From Scilla litardierei (taxonomy: Eukaryota; Streptophyta; Magnoliopsida; Asparagales; Asparagaceae): a DNA stretch of 64,000 bases. Below, one piece after another: positions 10,801 through 21,926 of this stretch. Below the pieces are notes generated by a model, which ran no database searches, was not told where the DNA came from, and saw only the letters and a program-made list of their open reading frames with translations. Within the stretch, counting starts at the first letter, position 1, and every line of letters begins with the position of its first letter. The DNA is taken from positions 147,705,266 to 147,769,265 of the forward strand of contig CM061142.1 in assembly GCA_030789695.1 (NCBI GenBank), given 5' to 3'. A program made the translations under genes and the position numbers.

Positions 10801-11190
10801 CGTGGTGTGATTCGCTTTGGGAAGCAATGGAAGTTGAGCCCGCGATACATTGGATCGTTTGACATTCTGGAGAAAGTTGGTGAGGTAGCCTACTGCTTAG
10901 CCTTGCCGCCATCTTTGGAGGGAGTTCACAATGTTTTCCAGGTGTCGCAGCTTCGTCGATACATTAGCGATCCATCTCATGCTGTGGATTTCTCGGAGAT
11001 TACCGTTCGTCCCGATATGACGTATGACCAGCAGCCAGTGCAGATTCTGGACAGGCGTCAGAAGTCACTTCGGAACAAGGTTGTCAATCTTGTGAGGGTG
11101 ATGTGGCGACACGGCTCGCCAGGAGAGTCTACTTTGGAGAATGAGGATGAGATGCGAGAGCGTTTCCCACTTTTGTTCCCGGACACGTGA
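7802..11190 (+). pseudogene. pol: A pol: protease-RT-RNaseH-integrase-chromodomain, broken
   Basis: Begins after the intron acceptor TTGTTAG (7800-7801). Visible in order: protease [10 protein letters not shown] ([27 protein letters not shown]) in a long open stretch 8588-10141, RNase H ([20 protein letters not shown]), integrase zinc finger (H..H..CLVCQQ), catalytic DFVTGLP and DRDTRF plus [13 protein letters not shown], and a C-terminal chromodomain (QQPVQILDRR..DLVRVMWRHG type) ending at 11190. Lesions: a stop at 8302, loss of CACAT-type bases near 8490 (frameshift), TAG at about 8571, TGA at 10139, TAG at 10214, a 1-nt deletion near 10507 and a stop at 10534. A 72-nt intron (10217-10288) matches B's integrase intron. 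Confidence 0.92.
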
Positions 11191-11223
11191 GTGTTGGAAA
11201 ATTCTGAGGACGGAATATTTCTT

Positions 11224-11236
11224 AAGTTGGGGAGGA
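11224..11236 (+). promoter_or_regulatory. Polypurine tract of A
   Basis: AAGTTGGGGAGGA directly before the 3' LTR, the usual place for the plus-strand primer. Confidence 0.75.
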
Positions 11237-13651
11237 TGTAACGACTGGTTTTCATGTATCTGGATTATCTATATTATATATATATGTTTTGGTGGATTTT
11301 CTCCTCATGTGTGGTTTTCGTCTCCGTAGCTTTCATTTCGATCGTTTCGTCGTGATTTTCTAGCTTCTTTCTTAGAATCATTGATCTTGGAGTAAGTCGC
11401 TCATGCCGAACTCCAAATCGCTCATACTTTAGAGTTAGAGTGATCCTAGAAGCCGTAGGAATCTTCCTAGAACTTCGCGCTTCAATTCGGCACTTATCGC
11501 GTACGTTAGTTGGTTCAAGAAGGGGAACCAACCGACTAGATTGAGATCTAGTCGGTCGACAACTCTACTGGAACCGACTAGTTCATTGAATCAATTGTAC
11601 AGGAGTTACTGTTTACTTTTAGTCGGTCTAAGAAGAACCACCGACCGACTAGATGCGCAACTAGTCAGTCAGAACTTGCTCTCAGACCGACTAGTTTCTG
11701 TCAGTAAATTTCACCTAAGTTACTGTTTATCGTTAGTCGGTCCATGAACACTCACCGACCGACTAGGTTGCAAACTAGTCGGTCGACGGGCCTTCACAGA
11801 CCGACTAATTCATTACCCAGATTTTTCCCTACTTTTGCTGTTTGGTTTTAGTCGGTCACAGTTGGTCGATCGACCGACTAGTTGTTGAACTAGTCGGTCA
11901 ACAACCCTTCTTTGACTGACTAACTGTTGTCGTAAACCTAGGGTTTGCCCAGCAGCCGGCTATGCCTATTTAAACCCCCCAAATGTTTTTCTTTTCTTCT
12001 TTCATTTCTCCTGAGCCTCCTTCTTCCCCAAATCATCATCCATCTAACCCTAGCCATCCTCCTTCATCAAGAGCTCCTCTCCCTCTCCATTTTGGCCGGC
12101 CACCACCTCTAGGTCGCCGGAAAACCCCCAAAAATCCCCAAAACCCCATTTCTCCAGAATTTCTCCCCATTTCCAGATCTGAACCATAGTTTCCCGGATC
12201 GTTCTTCTGTCGCCGTGCTTGCTCGGCATCGTTCTTCCGCTAACGATTCGGTAATAAATCGATCTCTTAATATTCTCATAACCTATTTGTGTTTTTGTGA
12301 AACCCTAATGAAAATGAATGTTGTTTTGATGATTATTTCTCCATAACAGTGACTTCCCCGTAGATTAGCGTCCGTGAGACGAACCTTCGTGATCGTCATC
12401 CTCGGTGCTAGGCAAGTGAAACTTGCCACTTAGGGTTTTGGGCCATGTCTTATGCCATTTGCTTGTTGTAGGCGTAAAAGAGACTAGGAGACGAAATGAT
12501 ACTCGCCTAGGCGCAATTTCAGGAACTAGCTTGACAACGAAGCTAGATCCGACATTTATCATGTTGCACAACTACCATGTCATGTTTAATTTCAATTAAC
12601 GGTACGCGAATTAATTGTCATGTCATTGCATTCTTTAAGTGTTCCCGTGATTGCGTAGCTCCGCTACACCTAGTGAATTGATTGAGGCTAGGCATCTGCT
12701 TTTAACGGGCACAACCCTACGCCAAATTGTGAACCTAAAAACAAGCTCTTGTGCGGGGCAACCCTGGCTCATTTACTGAGCATCGTGTACCGGGACCCTG
12801 ACTTGTTTACGTGTGGGAGGGGTAAGGGTTAAGCGGCCAATCAACTGGGAGTCTGCCCGATCAGCAACTTCAGTTGTAAGGCGTAAACTCTGGGTTCTGG
12901 GGTAGTGTTAAGCGGCCAATCAGTGTGAATGTCCAACAGTTCAGCTGTAAGGTGTAAACATCTACAAATAACTTGAAACGTGACTAGTGAAAAGATTGAG
13001 ATTGTTAGTAGCTTGGCTACTCTTGACATGCCCTGATAATTGTTCTCTTGCACTTATTATTTCACCATGTCTTACTTGTGCACTCATACCATAACTGCCA
13101 TGTCATGCATACTAAAACTGCTAGGTTGTTAGTTTGCCTTCCTTTTCAGTTTCCTTGCCCAAGTCTTTTAGACTTGCTGACATGTGCCCCTTTACTCTTT
13201 TGGGTGACACATGTTAGATCCTGAGCCTGAGTTCGTTGTTGAGGACGAGGTGTTTGCGGACGCCGAGCCCGAGCCTGTGTTTGACGATGACTTCGTGGAC
13301 ACGGGCGATCAGTCGTAGAGACTGTTTGTGTTGTTGTTTAGACTGTTTTGTTGTCGGTGCGTGGCACCAATACTTTGTTATGTTTGTCCTTGTTGGCCTT
13401 GTTCTGGGCCTTTAGACTCTTTCTTTTAGCCTGGTGGCTTTTCTGGATGTTGAACTTAATTTTAGTGTTGGACAATGCTGAGATTTGAGATTTTATTTCT
13501 GTCTCTCTTGTGTTATTATCTTTGTTCTGTTCATGGTTACATGGATCTGCACTTGTTTTACTGACGCTTATCGGGTGTGTAGCTTCACAGCTCCACACCT
13601 GTGCGGACCTTATCACGTCTCGCCTCCATTTTAGGGAAGCGGGGCGAGACA
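11237..13651 (+). repeat. A 3' LTR
   Basis: Matches 4965-7383 with scattered substitutions and a shorter TA run. It repeats the inverted-repeat array (11505-11923), TATA (11967-11974) and the 35-codon ORF (13211-13318). TSD GACGC follows. Confidence 0.96.
13211..13318 (+). CDS. 35-aa acidic ORF inside A 3' LTR
   Basis: Identical protein to 6943-7050. If the 3' LTR promoter at 11967 is used, the ORF would lie on a read-out transcript. Confidence 0.45.
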   Translation: MLDPEPEFVVEDEVFADAEPEPVFDDDFVDTGDQS

Positions 13652-13656
13652 GACGC

Positions 13657-14749
13657 GCCCAGAAGGAGCCCTGCCCCCGACTTTCAGGGGGCACTAGGGG
13701 TGGCCAAGCCTAAACCCGTCCCCCCACTGCCGCCTGACGAGCGCGAGGTAAATGAAGGAGGACGGCCGGGGGGTGTTAATGGTGAACGATGCCCCCTTAC
13801 CCGAAGGATAACTGAGGCACGGGTGCCCTCGAGTTTCAAGGTGCCGTTGCTGGAGAAGTACGACGGCACGGGCGATCCCGCCAACCACGTAACGGACTAT
13901 GAGGGGGTCATGGCATTTCAGGGGGCGGACGACACCCTGCTATGTAGAGGTTTTTATCCCACCCTCCGGAAGGCGGCAAGGACCTGGTACCACAGCCTAC
14001 CCAATCGATCCATCGATAGCTTCAAGAAGCTCGCCCAGTTGTTCTGCAGACAGTTCGTGGCCGGACGGTAGGTAAAGCCGGATTCGAAACTTTTGTTCAA
14101 TGTGGTGCAGGGTCCCGGGGAATCCCTGAAGCACTTCATGCACCGCTTCAACACAGAGCGACTCAACGTGGAGAGCTGCCTTGAAATGGTAGTGAAGATG
14201 GTCCTGAAGAAGGGGTTACGGCATCGGGGCCTAAAGAAATCGCTGCACAACGACCCCCCGAAGGACCTAGCCGGGGTCATGGCGCGAGCTGAGCGCTTCA
14301 TGCTGACGGAAGAGGCCCTGGCCGTCGACGAAGGAAGGGCCAAGCAAGGATCCCAGCGTGACGAGAGTGAGCGCCGCGGCTCGGAAGAGCGTCGATAGGA
14401 GAAAAAGGCCCATGGTAAGCAGTGTAGAGAGGACCCGCGGCACACCCAGTTGAACGTTGCCCCGGATGTGATCCTTGTGCAGGCACAGAAGGAGGGGCGC
14501 ATGAACCTACCTCCCCCAAAGATGAAAAGGGGTGGGAGAGACGAAGAAAAATACTGCAAATATCACACGGACAACGACAACGACACCGACGACTGCTGGC
14601 ATTTGAAGAAAGATATAGAGAAGCTAGTGAGTCGGGGCCACTTAAGGAACTTCACCGACAATCCCGCCCCAGGCGAGGGGACGTCCTGGCAGCTGGACAA
14701 GGGAAAGAAGGTAAACGTAGTTCAGGCGCCCCAGCGCATCATCGAGTGA
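13657..14749 (+). pseudogene. gag: G gag, C-terminal part
   Basis: Continues the 4402 frame after element A. It shows the Retrotrans_gag core (FKVPLLEKYDGTGDP, FYPTLRKAARTWYHSLP, FNTERLNVES, RAERFMLTEE) and a C-terminal Cys/His motif (YCKYHTDNDNDTDDCWHLKKDIEKL) typical of Tat/Athila Gag. Two in-frame stops at 14069 (TAG) and 14396 (TAG) break it. It ends at TGA 14747 where a protease would normally follow; none does. Confidence 0.9.
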
Positions 14750-15000
14750 GTGGATGGGACCGACGGCCGTGACCTCGTCGGACAAGGGGCGGTCTCGCCT
14801 AGGACTCCTAGTGTCTTTTTTCTTGTTTTCCTCCAACTGTACTGCGCTGTGGGATGAAGGAGAAGAAGAAGCCTTATTGGTACAAACGCGGTCTCCTTTT
14901 CCGCTTTTGGATGAATGCCACGATTGGGAACTCGATCTCCTCTCCCAGAGGGACAGCTTCAACTCGGCAGGCCAGAGGCCCCAGACCGAGCCAATCGATC
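14750..15000 (+). other. G spacer after gag
   Basis: About 250 bp joining gag to the tandem repeats, where pol would be expected. No motif of protease, RT, RNase H or integrase can be seen on either strand. Confidence 0.6.
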
Positions 15001-15207
15001 GTAAGGCTGGGGGCAACTCCCCCAGCGGGCCGATCTATAAACCTGCTCGTAAGGCTGGGGGTAACTCCCCCAGCAGACAGGGACATCGGTCGGTCGTAAG
15101 CCGAGAGATAGCTTCCCACGCCGATCGAATGACCGGCCCGCTCGTAAGGCTGGGGGCAACTCCCCCAGCAGACGGGGACATCGGTCGGTCGTAAGCCGAG
15201 GGATAGC
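15001..15207. repeat. G tandem repeats, left block
   Basis: Units of about 91-95 bp containing CGTAAGGCTGGGGGCAACTC, a CTGGGGG..CCCCCAG hairpin, then CATCGGTCGGTCGTAAGC and GGGATAGCTTCCC. The first unit is short. The array is cut at ATAGC by the solo LTR and continues at 16928. Confidence 0.9.
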
Positions 15208-15930
15208 TGTAATGCCCTACGAAGCTTCTGCACAAGTACTAGAGGGGGGTGAATAGTACTTTAAAATAATTAACAAGATAATTCCTAATTATCTTGCAAA
15301 CTCAACCAACAATGCGGAAATGCGGAAGTGTAAATATTGACAACAAATAAACAATCGCAAACAAACGATATTAACGGGTTCGGATCCACCCAAGTCTCAC
15401 TGACTTGTTCCCAGTGATCCTACGTCCCAACCACCCGGATCCCCTCCAGATACTTGAGTTAGAAACTTCTAACTCAAATTTGCACTATGAAATACTTGTA
15501 GAAAACCTCTACAAAGTCAAATCATACACAAATGAAATTGTGACTCCCACAACCCGGGATCACAAACAAACTCTCACAACCGAGAGTAAAACACTTACAA
15601 TATGAAAGTAAATGAAATACGAAATTCTTACCGACAAAATCCTATGCCTTGAGTATACTTACGAATTAGGGCAAAACGGATTTTAGGGAAGATGAAGGCA
15701 CCAAACCCTAGCTCCAATATATTGACCAGCAATGGAGTCCTAGGAGGATGTTGGTGACCTTGGATCAAGCTCTTGGCTTGGAAGGCTCACAATCTCTCTT
15801 TTGAAATAAGAGTGAGGGAGAGATTCAAGTGAGAAATGAAAGAGCTTTGAATGAGGATTAAATGCTTCTCTTTGTTTCTCTAAAGATCAATAAATATCAG
15901 CCTTGAATGATATGAATGCAGCACTCCAAG

Positions 15931-15938
15931 TATATATA
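15931..15938 (-). promoter_or_regulatory. TATA box of the solo LTR (minus strand)
   Basis: TATATATA in the minus-strand context CCTATATATACTTGG, about 70 bp downstream (in LTR orientation) of the inverted-repeat array, the same order as in A and C. Confidence 0.6.
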
Positions 15939-16003
15939 GGATATATGAAAGAGAGAGCAAAATTCGTGGCATTTAATGCTCCAACGGCTCTATTCTGAAG
16001 CAG

Positions 16004-16530
16004 ACTAGTCGGTCAAAGAAGGATCACTGACCGACTAGTTCATCAACTAGTCGGTCGGTGAAACAACATGAACCGACTAAGAGGTGAACAGTCAAATAGA
16101 GAAGTTCAGACTTAAAGAACTAGTCGGTCTAAGAAGACTTGCCAACCGACTAGTTTCGCAACTAGTCGGTCGGTGAGTGTTCATTGACCGACTAACAGAA
16201 GAAATAGAATAGTCTGAATACAAGTTGAATTAGTCGGTCTAAGAGCAAATGCTGACAGACTAGTTTATCAACTAGTCGGTCGACAAATGTACATAGACCG
16301 ACTAACGATAAACAGTAACTTAGGCTGTACAGTAGAAGCTCAACTAGTCGGTCTAAGGATTCCTAACCGACTAGTTTCACAACTAGTCGATCGGTGAACC
16401 TTCTTTGACCGACTAACTGTAAACATCAACTGAGCTAGAAATTGAGAAGGCATTCTAGTCGGTTCAAGAAGCTTTGCCGACTGACTAGATTGCCATGTAG
16501 TCGGTTGGTTCTTCTTCTTGAACCAACTAA
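16004..16530. repeat. Inverted-repeat array in the solo LTR
   Basis: Five units of the A/C type (TAGTCGGTC..GACCGACTAG - 8 nt - CTAGTCGGTC..GACCGACTAA). The last unit has the same GTTGGTTC..GAACCAAC variant that opens A's array, in mirrored orientation, so the whole array is homologous and inverted with the LTR. Confidence 0.9.
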
Positions 16531-16927
16531 CATGCACAAAAAATCGCGAATCGAAACGCGAAGCTTCGGGAAAGTTTGTATGGACTTCTACTAAGATCCT
16601 TGCTCTAAGATATGAGCGTTATGAAGATTAAAACGTAAGACCTACTCAAGGCTTAACATTCTACGAAAAGAAGATAGAAGACAATAAATAAACTTGACGA
16701 ACCGTCTTCAAAAGCTTCAATCGAACCTTCATGACTTCAATAATGGTCCATGAGCTTCAACGAAGCTTCAAGCATACGATCACGCGCTTTGAGAAGTCTT
16801 GAGACGTCGCTTTTGATATTCATAGAAATTTGGCGATGATCTCCATAACTGCACCCACAAAGAGTTAGTTCACGATATTTATGTTTGTTCATCATCAAAA
16901 CCAAATCCGGGGAATCAATACTCAATA

Positions 16928-17500
16928 ATAGCTTCCCACGCCGACCGAACGACCCGCCCGCTCGTAAGGCTGAGGGCAACTTCCCCAGCAGACAGGGACA
17001 TCGGTCGGTCGTAAGCCGAGGGATGCTTCCCACGCCGACCGAACGACCCACCTGCTCGTAAGGATGGGGGCAACTCCCCCAACAGACGGGGACATCGGTC
17101 GGTCGTAAGCCGAGGGATAGCTTTCCTCGCCAACCAAATGACCCGCTCGTAAGGTTGGGGGAAACTCCCCCAGCAGACGGGGACATCGGTCGGTCGTAAG
17201 CCGAGGGATAGCTTCCCTCGCCAATCGAACAACCCGCTCGTAAGGCAGGGGGCAACTCCCCCAGCAGACGGGGACATCGGTCGGTCGTAAGCCGATGGAT
17301 AGCTTCCCACGCCGACCAAATGACCCGCTCACTCGTAAGGCCGGGGGTAACTCCCCCTGCAGGAGGTGACGTCGGTGGTTACAAGCCGAGGGGCAGACCC
17401 CTCGCCGACTTAAGAACCCACCCGTTTGGAAGGCTGGGGGCGACTCCCCCATGACGAGGGACTCGACGGATCTTGAGCCAAGGGGCAGCTCCCTTCGTTG
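16928..17500. repeat. G tandem repeats, right block
   Basis: Six further units. Starts of the CGTAAGG motif at 17057, 17148, 17239 and 17334 give periods of 91, 91 and 95 bp. The last two units are diverged. Each holds a GGGGGNNACTCCCCC hairpin. Confidence 0.92.
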
Positions 17501-17626
17501 AATGGCCGATCCTACTAACCGCGAGACGGCGAGCAGCCCAGCCTCCCGCGAGGCGACTATTTAAGAAACCAAGCATTATGGCTAAAAGAAAGACTATGGC
17601 AAAAATACAGTAAGAAGCCAAAAAGG

Positions 17627-19883
17627 CTAAGGGTCCCCACGGGGCGGAAAACCCCCAGCAGCGAAACTATATAAATCAAGTTGTTCAAATTTACAGGCCC
17701 AAAGAAGGGAGAGAAACAGGGGTTCGAGATACAAGGGCCTAAGGCCCTGGGGCACGGGAGGAAGCATCCTAAGGCACCTCACCCAGCTCGGAGCGCGGGG
17801 GATCAACGGGCGGAAGTGGCTGCCGGGCGTACTCCGTAACCGGTGGAAGGAATCCCGGATGACGTCAACGATCCGAGGGGCGAGAAGTTCCTCGTAGGAG
17901 CTGAAGGCCTCCCTAAGGACTGCCGTGATCCTTTCCCCCAGGACCCCACCGGCACCCCGCTCCACCTCATCCACGAACCGGGTCATCTGGTGTAGGTCTA
18001 CCAGCTCGCTCTGGAGATCGCTCCTCTCCTGGTGGAACGCCTCCTCCGCCTCTCGGGCTGACCTCTGAGCATCGTCCAGCTCCCCCCGGAGATCCATCAC
18101 CTGACCGGTGAGCTCGTCCACCCGGCGTCGGAAATGACGAGCTTCCATGCGCGCCTCTTAGAGGGCCACCTCGAGGTCCCCGGCCCTTGCTCGCTCCTGG
18201 GCCACGGTCTCTTCCAACTCCCTCGTCCGGGCCGCTCGACATTGCACCTCGACGGCCATCGTGGTGGCCTGCACAAAGAAAGAAGTTATACGGGGAACAA
18301 TCGAGAGACCGATTCAAAAACAGCAGGGCAGTCAAACCTGTTGAAGCTGCCAGACCAGGGTGTCCGACAGCTTGTCGGTAGGAGCTCTTTCCAGCAGAGC
18401 TCGATCCCTCGGGGGGACCAAGCTGTGCACCAGCTGGTTAGCCATGGCCCGGTCGACGAACACCGAGTCCCCGGGGGCAAACTCGGGGACCGCCAGGGCA
18501 TTCGCCAGCATACCGCCGGCCCCCACCAGGGAAGGTTCGACCGAGACAGTGGCAGTGGTCACCAAGGTCAGCGGGAGGGCCTCGCCAGAGGTCGGCGGCA
18601 CCCCAGGGACCACCGGGGCGCGGGCCTCCCCACCCTCCTTCCGCCTCTTCCTCTCGCTGGGACCTGCGGAGGTAGGAGGGGAGCGCTTATGCCCCGCACC
18701 GCGACCCCCTGAGGGCACCCGGGGGAGGGGATCGGCTCCCGTATCTCTCCCCTCTGTTGGGGCAGGGCGGGGAAGCTCGGCCCCCGGTGCCTCGCCTTCG
18801 GGAAAGTTCTCCAAAACCAGGGGGAGGGTGATCGCCATTGCCGCGGGCTCCACTCTACCCACGGTCGGCTCGGCCTGGCGCACCTCTTCGTCAACGGTGC
18901 GGCGAGGCGCCTGGCCCGAGGGGTTCCCTCGATTTCGGCTCGAACCCCTCCGGATGAGTTCATCAACGTTGCGGGTGAATTCGTGCCCGGCCATATCTGC
19001 AGAAGAGGAAAAAATCAGGGTAAGCAAAATGAGAAATAGAAAGAAGGGGAGGGCCTACCGGGGGACCATAAAACGGTCTTGAGAAGCAGGTTGTCCAGCA
19101 GGGGCCAGATCGACTTCTCCTCTAAAGTAAGAGACGACAGCAGCCGAGCCGCTGCCTGGTCGGCCTCGGAGAGGGACAATGACAAGTCGTGCTGACATAG
19201 CCCTCCCCAGCCCATCAATATCTCGGCGTCCTCAGGAAAGACGATGAAGACATAATTCGAGCTCCAGTCCCCCACCCAACGGGGCAGACCGAGCAGGCAT
19301 TCCCTCCCCGCACGAGCCCGGAGGTGCTGCCACGACCTTTGGCCGACTGTCTGGACCGATAATAATGGAAGAGAAGTGGAAGGGATGGTTCAATGCCATG
19401 GGCACGGTAGAGCATGATAAACCCGGTCAGCACCACCACGGAGTACGGGGTCAGCTGACACAAGGATACTGTCAGGCGCTCCATGCATTGGATGATGAAG
19501 GGATGAAGGGGGAAATGGAGGCCCAGGCGAAAGCTTTCGACATAGACGCCGACTTCGTTACCCCGAGGAAAGCAAATCCGCTCGTCATAAAAGGGGACCC
19601 GGACGTCATACAGATGACACAAATACCTTTCCCGGATTTCCATGACCACCGGGAAAGTCGCCTTAGACGGTGAACTAAGGACTACCGGGGGAACATCATA
19701 TCTCTCAACGGCCCAAGCCACGTCGTCGCCGACAGGGTCCGTGTAGAGTTTTCTTTTCCCCTTATCCCGAACTAAATTAGCCCCCGAAGGGGCTCCGGGC
19801 CCCGAAGGCCGGACATCACCAGACCGGGGCGCCGGGGGACCCATAGGCCCTGACGCCGACCTGCCAATTCTAAGCGTAGCCAT
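17627..19883 (-). pseudogene. Antisense three-exon gene of G (gypsy-type transposon domain, PF04195-like)
   Basis: Runs against gag. Exon 1 (19883-19059) starts MATLRIGRSASG and contains the plant 'putative gypsy type transposon' region: ERYLCHLYDVRVPF, FRLGLHFPLHPFI, VVVLTGFIML. Intron 1 (19058-18997, 62 bp, GT..CTGCAG) joins in frame to exon 2 (18996-18338), a Pro/Ala/Arg-rich stretch with a nuclear-type KRSPP..ERKRRK cluster. Intron 2 (18337-18269, 69 bp, GT..GTGCAG) joins in frame to exon 3 (18268-17627), a strongly charged coiled coil (MDLRGELDDAQRSAREAEEAF). Lesions: a frameshift near 19355 (domain end continues in another frame, WVGDWSSNYVFIVF) and a TAA at about 18158. Such antisense ORFs are known from Tat-lineage elements; their function is unknown. 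Confidence 0.8.
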
Positions 19884-20006
19884 GAGTCCAAAAGAAAAGA
19901 AGGGGGTTACCTTGAGAAAGAGTCGCGAGGAGAAGGGTGATGAAAGAAAAGCCTGTGAAGACGAGATCAGAAGAGCGCGAAGGATTGAAGTCTGGGAAGC
20001 TGGCAC

Positions 20007-20015
20007 CTTATATAC
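20007..20015 (-). promoter_or_regulatory. Antisense TATA box for the G antisense gene
   Basis: TATATAAGG on the minus strand, about 125 nt before the ATG at 19883. A CACGTGGC G-box/ABRE-type motif lies about 40 bp further upstream (20052-20059). Confidence 0.65.
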
Positions 20016-20223
20016 GGGACAATCCAGGAATACAAACCGTCTGGAGAAGGACACGTGGCGGCATCCAAGGGTCGACGGCGTTTCGAAACCCACGCCGAGA
20101 GAAGATCAAACGGGCCGCGTCATGATGACCCCCATTTAATGGGCTGGCCTCGACTGACGCGCCTGACAAATCCCCAAACAGTCACATCGCCCGAACCGGA
20201 CCGGCTAAACCCGAACGGATCAG

Positions 20224-20237
20224 ACGATGGGGGCAAT
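20224..20237 (+). promoter_or_regulatory. Polypurine tract of G
   Basis: ACGATGGGGGCAAT directly before the 3' LTR. Confidence 0.65.
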
Positions 20238-21118
20238 TGATACGACTAATGTTGATGAGCCTGCTAGCAAGATTGGGCCTCATCGATGAGGCCCACGGGG
20301 AAAACGCGGCCCAATCAACGAGGCCCCCGGAAACTCTCAAACTCAAACCACCCACAGACCGGCCCACGATCAATGGGAGAAACCACTCCCCCGAAGAATG
20401 GGGGGCATTAAATGCCCGTCAGGGAGCTCTGGAATGGGCTGACCCACGACACTGGCAGGCACCATGATGGGCATAGTGGCGAACGGCGTGACGGCGTGAC
20501 TGGGGACAAGCACCCCCCCATGATGCCGGCAGGCGCCGTCGCGGGGAATGGCGTGGTGATGTGGGCGAGAGGCAATCATGGAGGATCCACCTATAAAAGG
20601 ACCAGAGGGACAAAAGAGCAAGGGATGGAACCCCAGGTATTCTAACGGAAGGTATACCATCAACGACCTTGGTCTTTCGCCATTCCTTTTCCCTCCCCTG
20701 CTCGTGCCATGGGTCAGCGTATCGATCTCCTCTCGAGTCGTGCCTACCCCGCCAAGTATCCTTCAGACCCTGATCTAACTTAGGTATCGGAGGGGATACG
20801 GCTGGAACCAAGGTCCGGCCACCCTGATGAGTTTCTCGTCTATTCAGGGAGAAGCAGACCGAGGCGCCGAGGCTACCCCTCGACGCTCGTCCGACCGAGG
20901 CTGAGTCCATCGAAGCCAAGCCGAGGCTTCCCCTCCGCTCTACTTCAACCAGGAGCCTACGTCCTGCTCGGATCCGGTGCTCGACCCCGACGCCAACTCC
21001 AACCCGCACCGAGTGCACGTGCGCTCGGCACTCCCAAGGGGTCAACATCGACCCCTTGACTGCGTTGACCACTCAATCCCCGATCAACGATCCTGCGGTG
21101 AGAAAACACCCGTAAACA
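20238..21118 (+). repeat. G 3' LTR
   Basis: 881 bp, TGATACGACTAATG to CGTAAACA, followed by ATTAG. Contains TATAAAAGG at 20592-20600. Confidence 0.93.
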
Positions 21119-21123
21119 ATTAG

Positions 21124-21926
21124 TATTCAAACTCCAAGTTGTAAACATTAAACATAGTAAACCACATAGTCTAACATCCGAAACATGGTGAAAAATAACA
21201 TGGTGATAAAAACAAATTTAAAGATAACATTCAAGGATCTAAGTTGTGAATCTCCGACCTAGCTTGTTATGTGTAAAGAGGGGGTGAGGCTCCTTCTTCT
21301 AGTCTTTTTCCTCGTCCTTTCTTTCTTCTCATTCCTTCTCTTTCTTCTACTAGATGTTACATAATAAAAGAGAGGAAGGGGTGGTGGCATGCTCGGCCAA
21401 GGGTGGGAGAGAGGGTGAAGATGGTGGTGGTGGTGGTGCTCAGCCAAGGGAGGAAGAGAGGGGGGAGAGGGCCGGCCAAATGGGAAGAAGAGAGGGAGAG
21501 AGTTTGGAGAGAGGGAGAGAATATTAACTAGCTTTCTTTTTTTCCTTCCTTTTTTCCTTTTTCCCATTTTCTTCCTCTTTTATCCATGTTTAAAGATGAG
21601 GTTAAAGGAGAGAGTGCCAAGTGTATGCTGACTCATCCTTAAGAGTGATTAGTCATGGGATAAGTGTCATGCTAGGAAAAAATGGGGTTTGTACACAAAA
21701 TAAATAATCCCAAAAACGGAAATACATAAAAATACATAAATGCACAAAAATAAGAATGCTAGCGAATGCACAAATTTAAAATACACCAAAATGCTAACCA
21801 ATAAAATACACAAAATTCACAGAAATAATCCCAAAAATCTAGAAAAATATGTGTATGCTATTAGACTCGAGTATGACCAAAAATACATAGTATAATACAT
21901 CGTATATCAAAAATAGGAGGGTTACA
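21124..21926 (-). mobile_element. Element F, LTR copy 2, proximal part
   Basis: Continuation of 2756-3480 after removal of G and one ATTAG copy. On the minus strand it starts TGTAACCCTCC at 21926. It matches copy 1 in the purine-rich block and the A-rich end but has no TA run and no MITE. To its right Copia coding sequence begins at once. Confidence 0.8.

Larger units (their letters stand above)
4965..13651 (+). mobile_element. Element A: degenerate Tekay/Del-like chromovirus
   Basis: LTRs are 4965-7383 (2419 bp) and 11237-13651 (2415 bp), starting TGTAACGACT and ending GGGCGTGACA or GGGCGAGACA. The perfect TSD GACGC lies at 4960-4964 and 13652-13656. It is inserted within G's gag. The interior carries a truncated gag and a full-length but broken protease-RT-RNaseH-integrase-chromodomain region. 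The two LTRs differ by a few percent by eye, so A is much older than B. Confidence 0.96.
15208..16927 (-). mobile_element. Solo LTR, probably SIRE/Maximus-like Ty1/copia
   Basis: 1720 bp flanked by ATAGC (15203-15207 and 16928-16932), with no internal region or second LTR. On the minus strand it starts TATTGAGTATTG (first dinucleotide TA instead of TG, as from one transition) and ends GGGCATTACA. The GTTTTGATGATGAACAAAC near the start and TATTCACCCCCCTCTAG near the end are characteristic of SIRE-type Copia LTRs. It carries the TAGTCGGTC inverted-repeat array (16004-16530) also found in the Gypsy LTRs A and C. The Copia call rests on these short hallmarks only. Confidence 0.75.
3481..21118 (+). 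mobile_element. Element G: Tat/Grande-like Ty3/gypsy element without pol
   Basis: LTRs 3481-4351 and 20238-21118 begin TGATAYGACTAATG and end GTAAACA. The perfect TSD ATTAG lies at 3476-3480 and 21119-21123. Contents in order: LTR, PBS, gag (split by element A), non-coding spacer, about nine tandem repeats (split by a solo LTR), antisense three-exon gene, PPT, LTR. No protease, RT or integrase sequence is present, so mobility would have to come from a related autonomous element. Removing the two insertions leaves about 7.2 kb. The layout (gag, repeats, antisense transposon-domain gene) is known from Grande/RIRE2-type Tat elements; absence of pol is seen directly. Confidence 0.93.

Noticed and set aside
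16737..17452. Overlapping minus-strand frames over the G repeats
   Set aside because: Period of 91 bp keeps frames open by repetition; the translation is repeats of AYDRPMSPSAGGV with no family.
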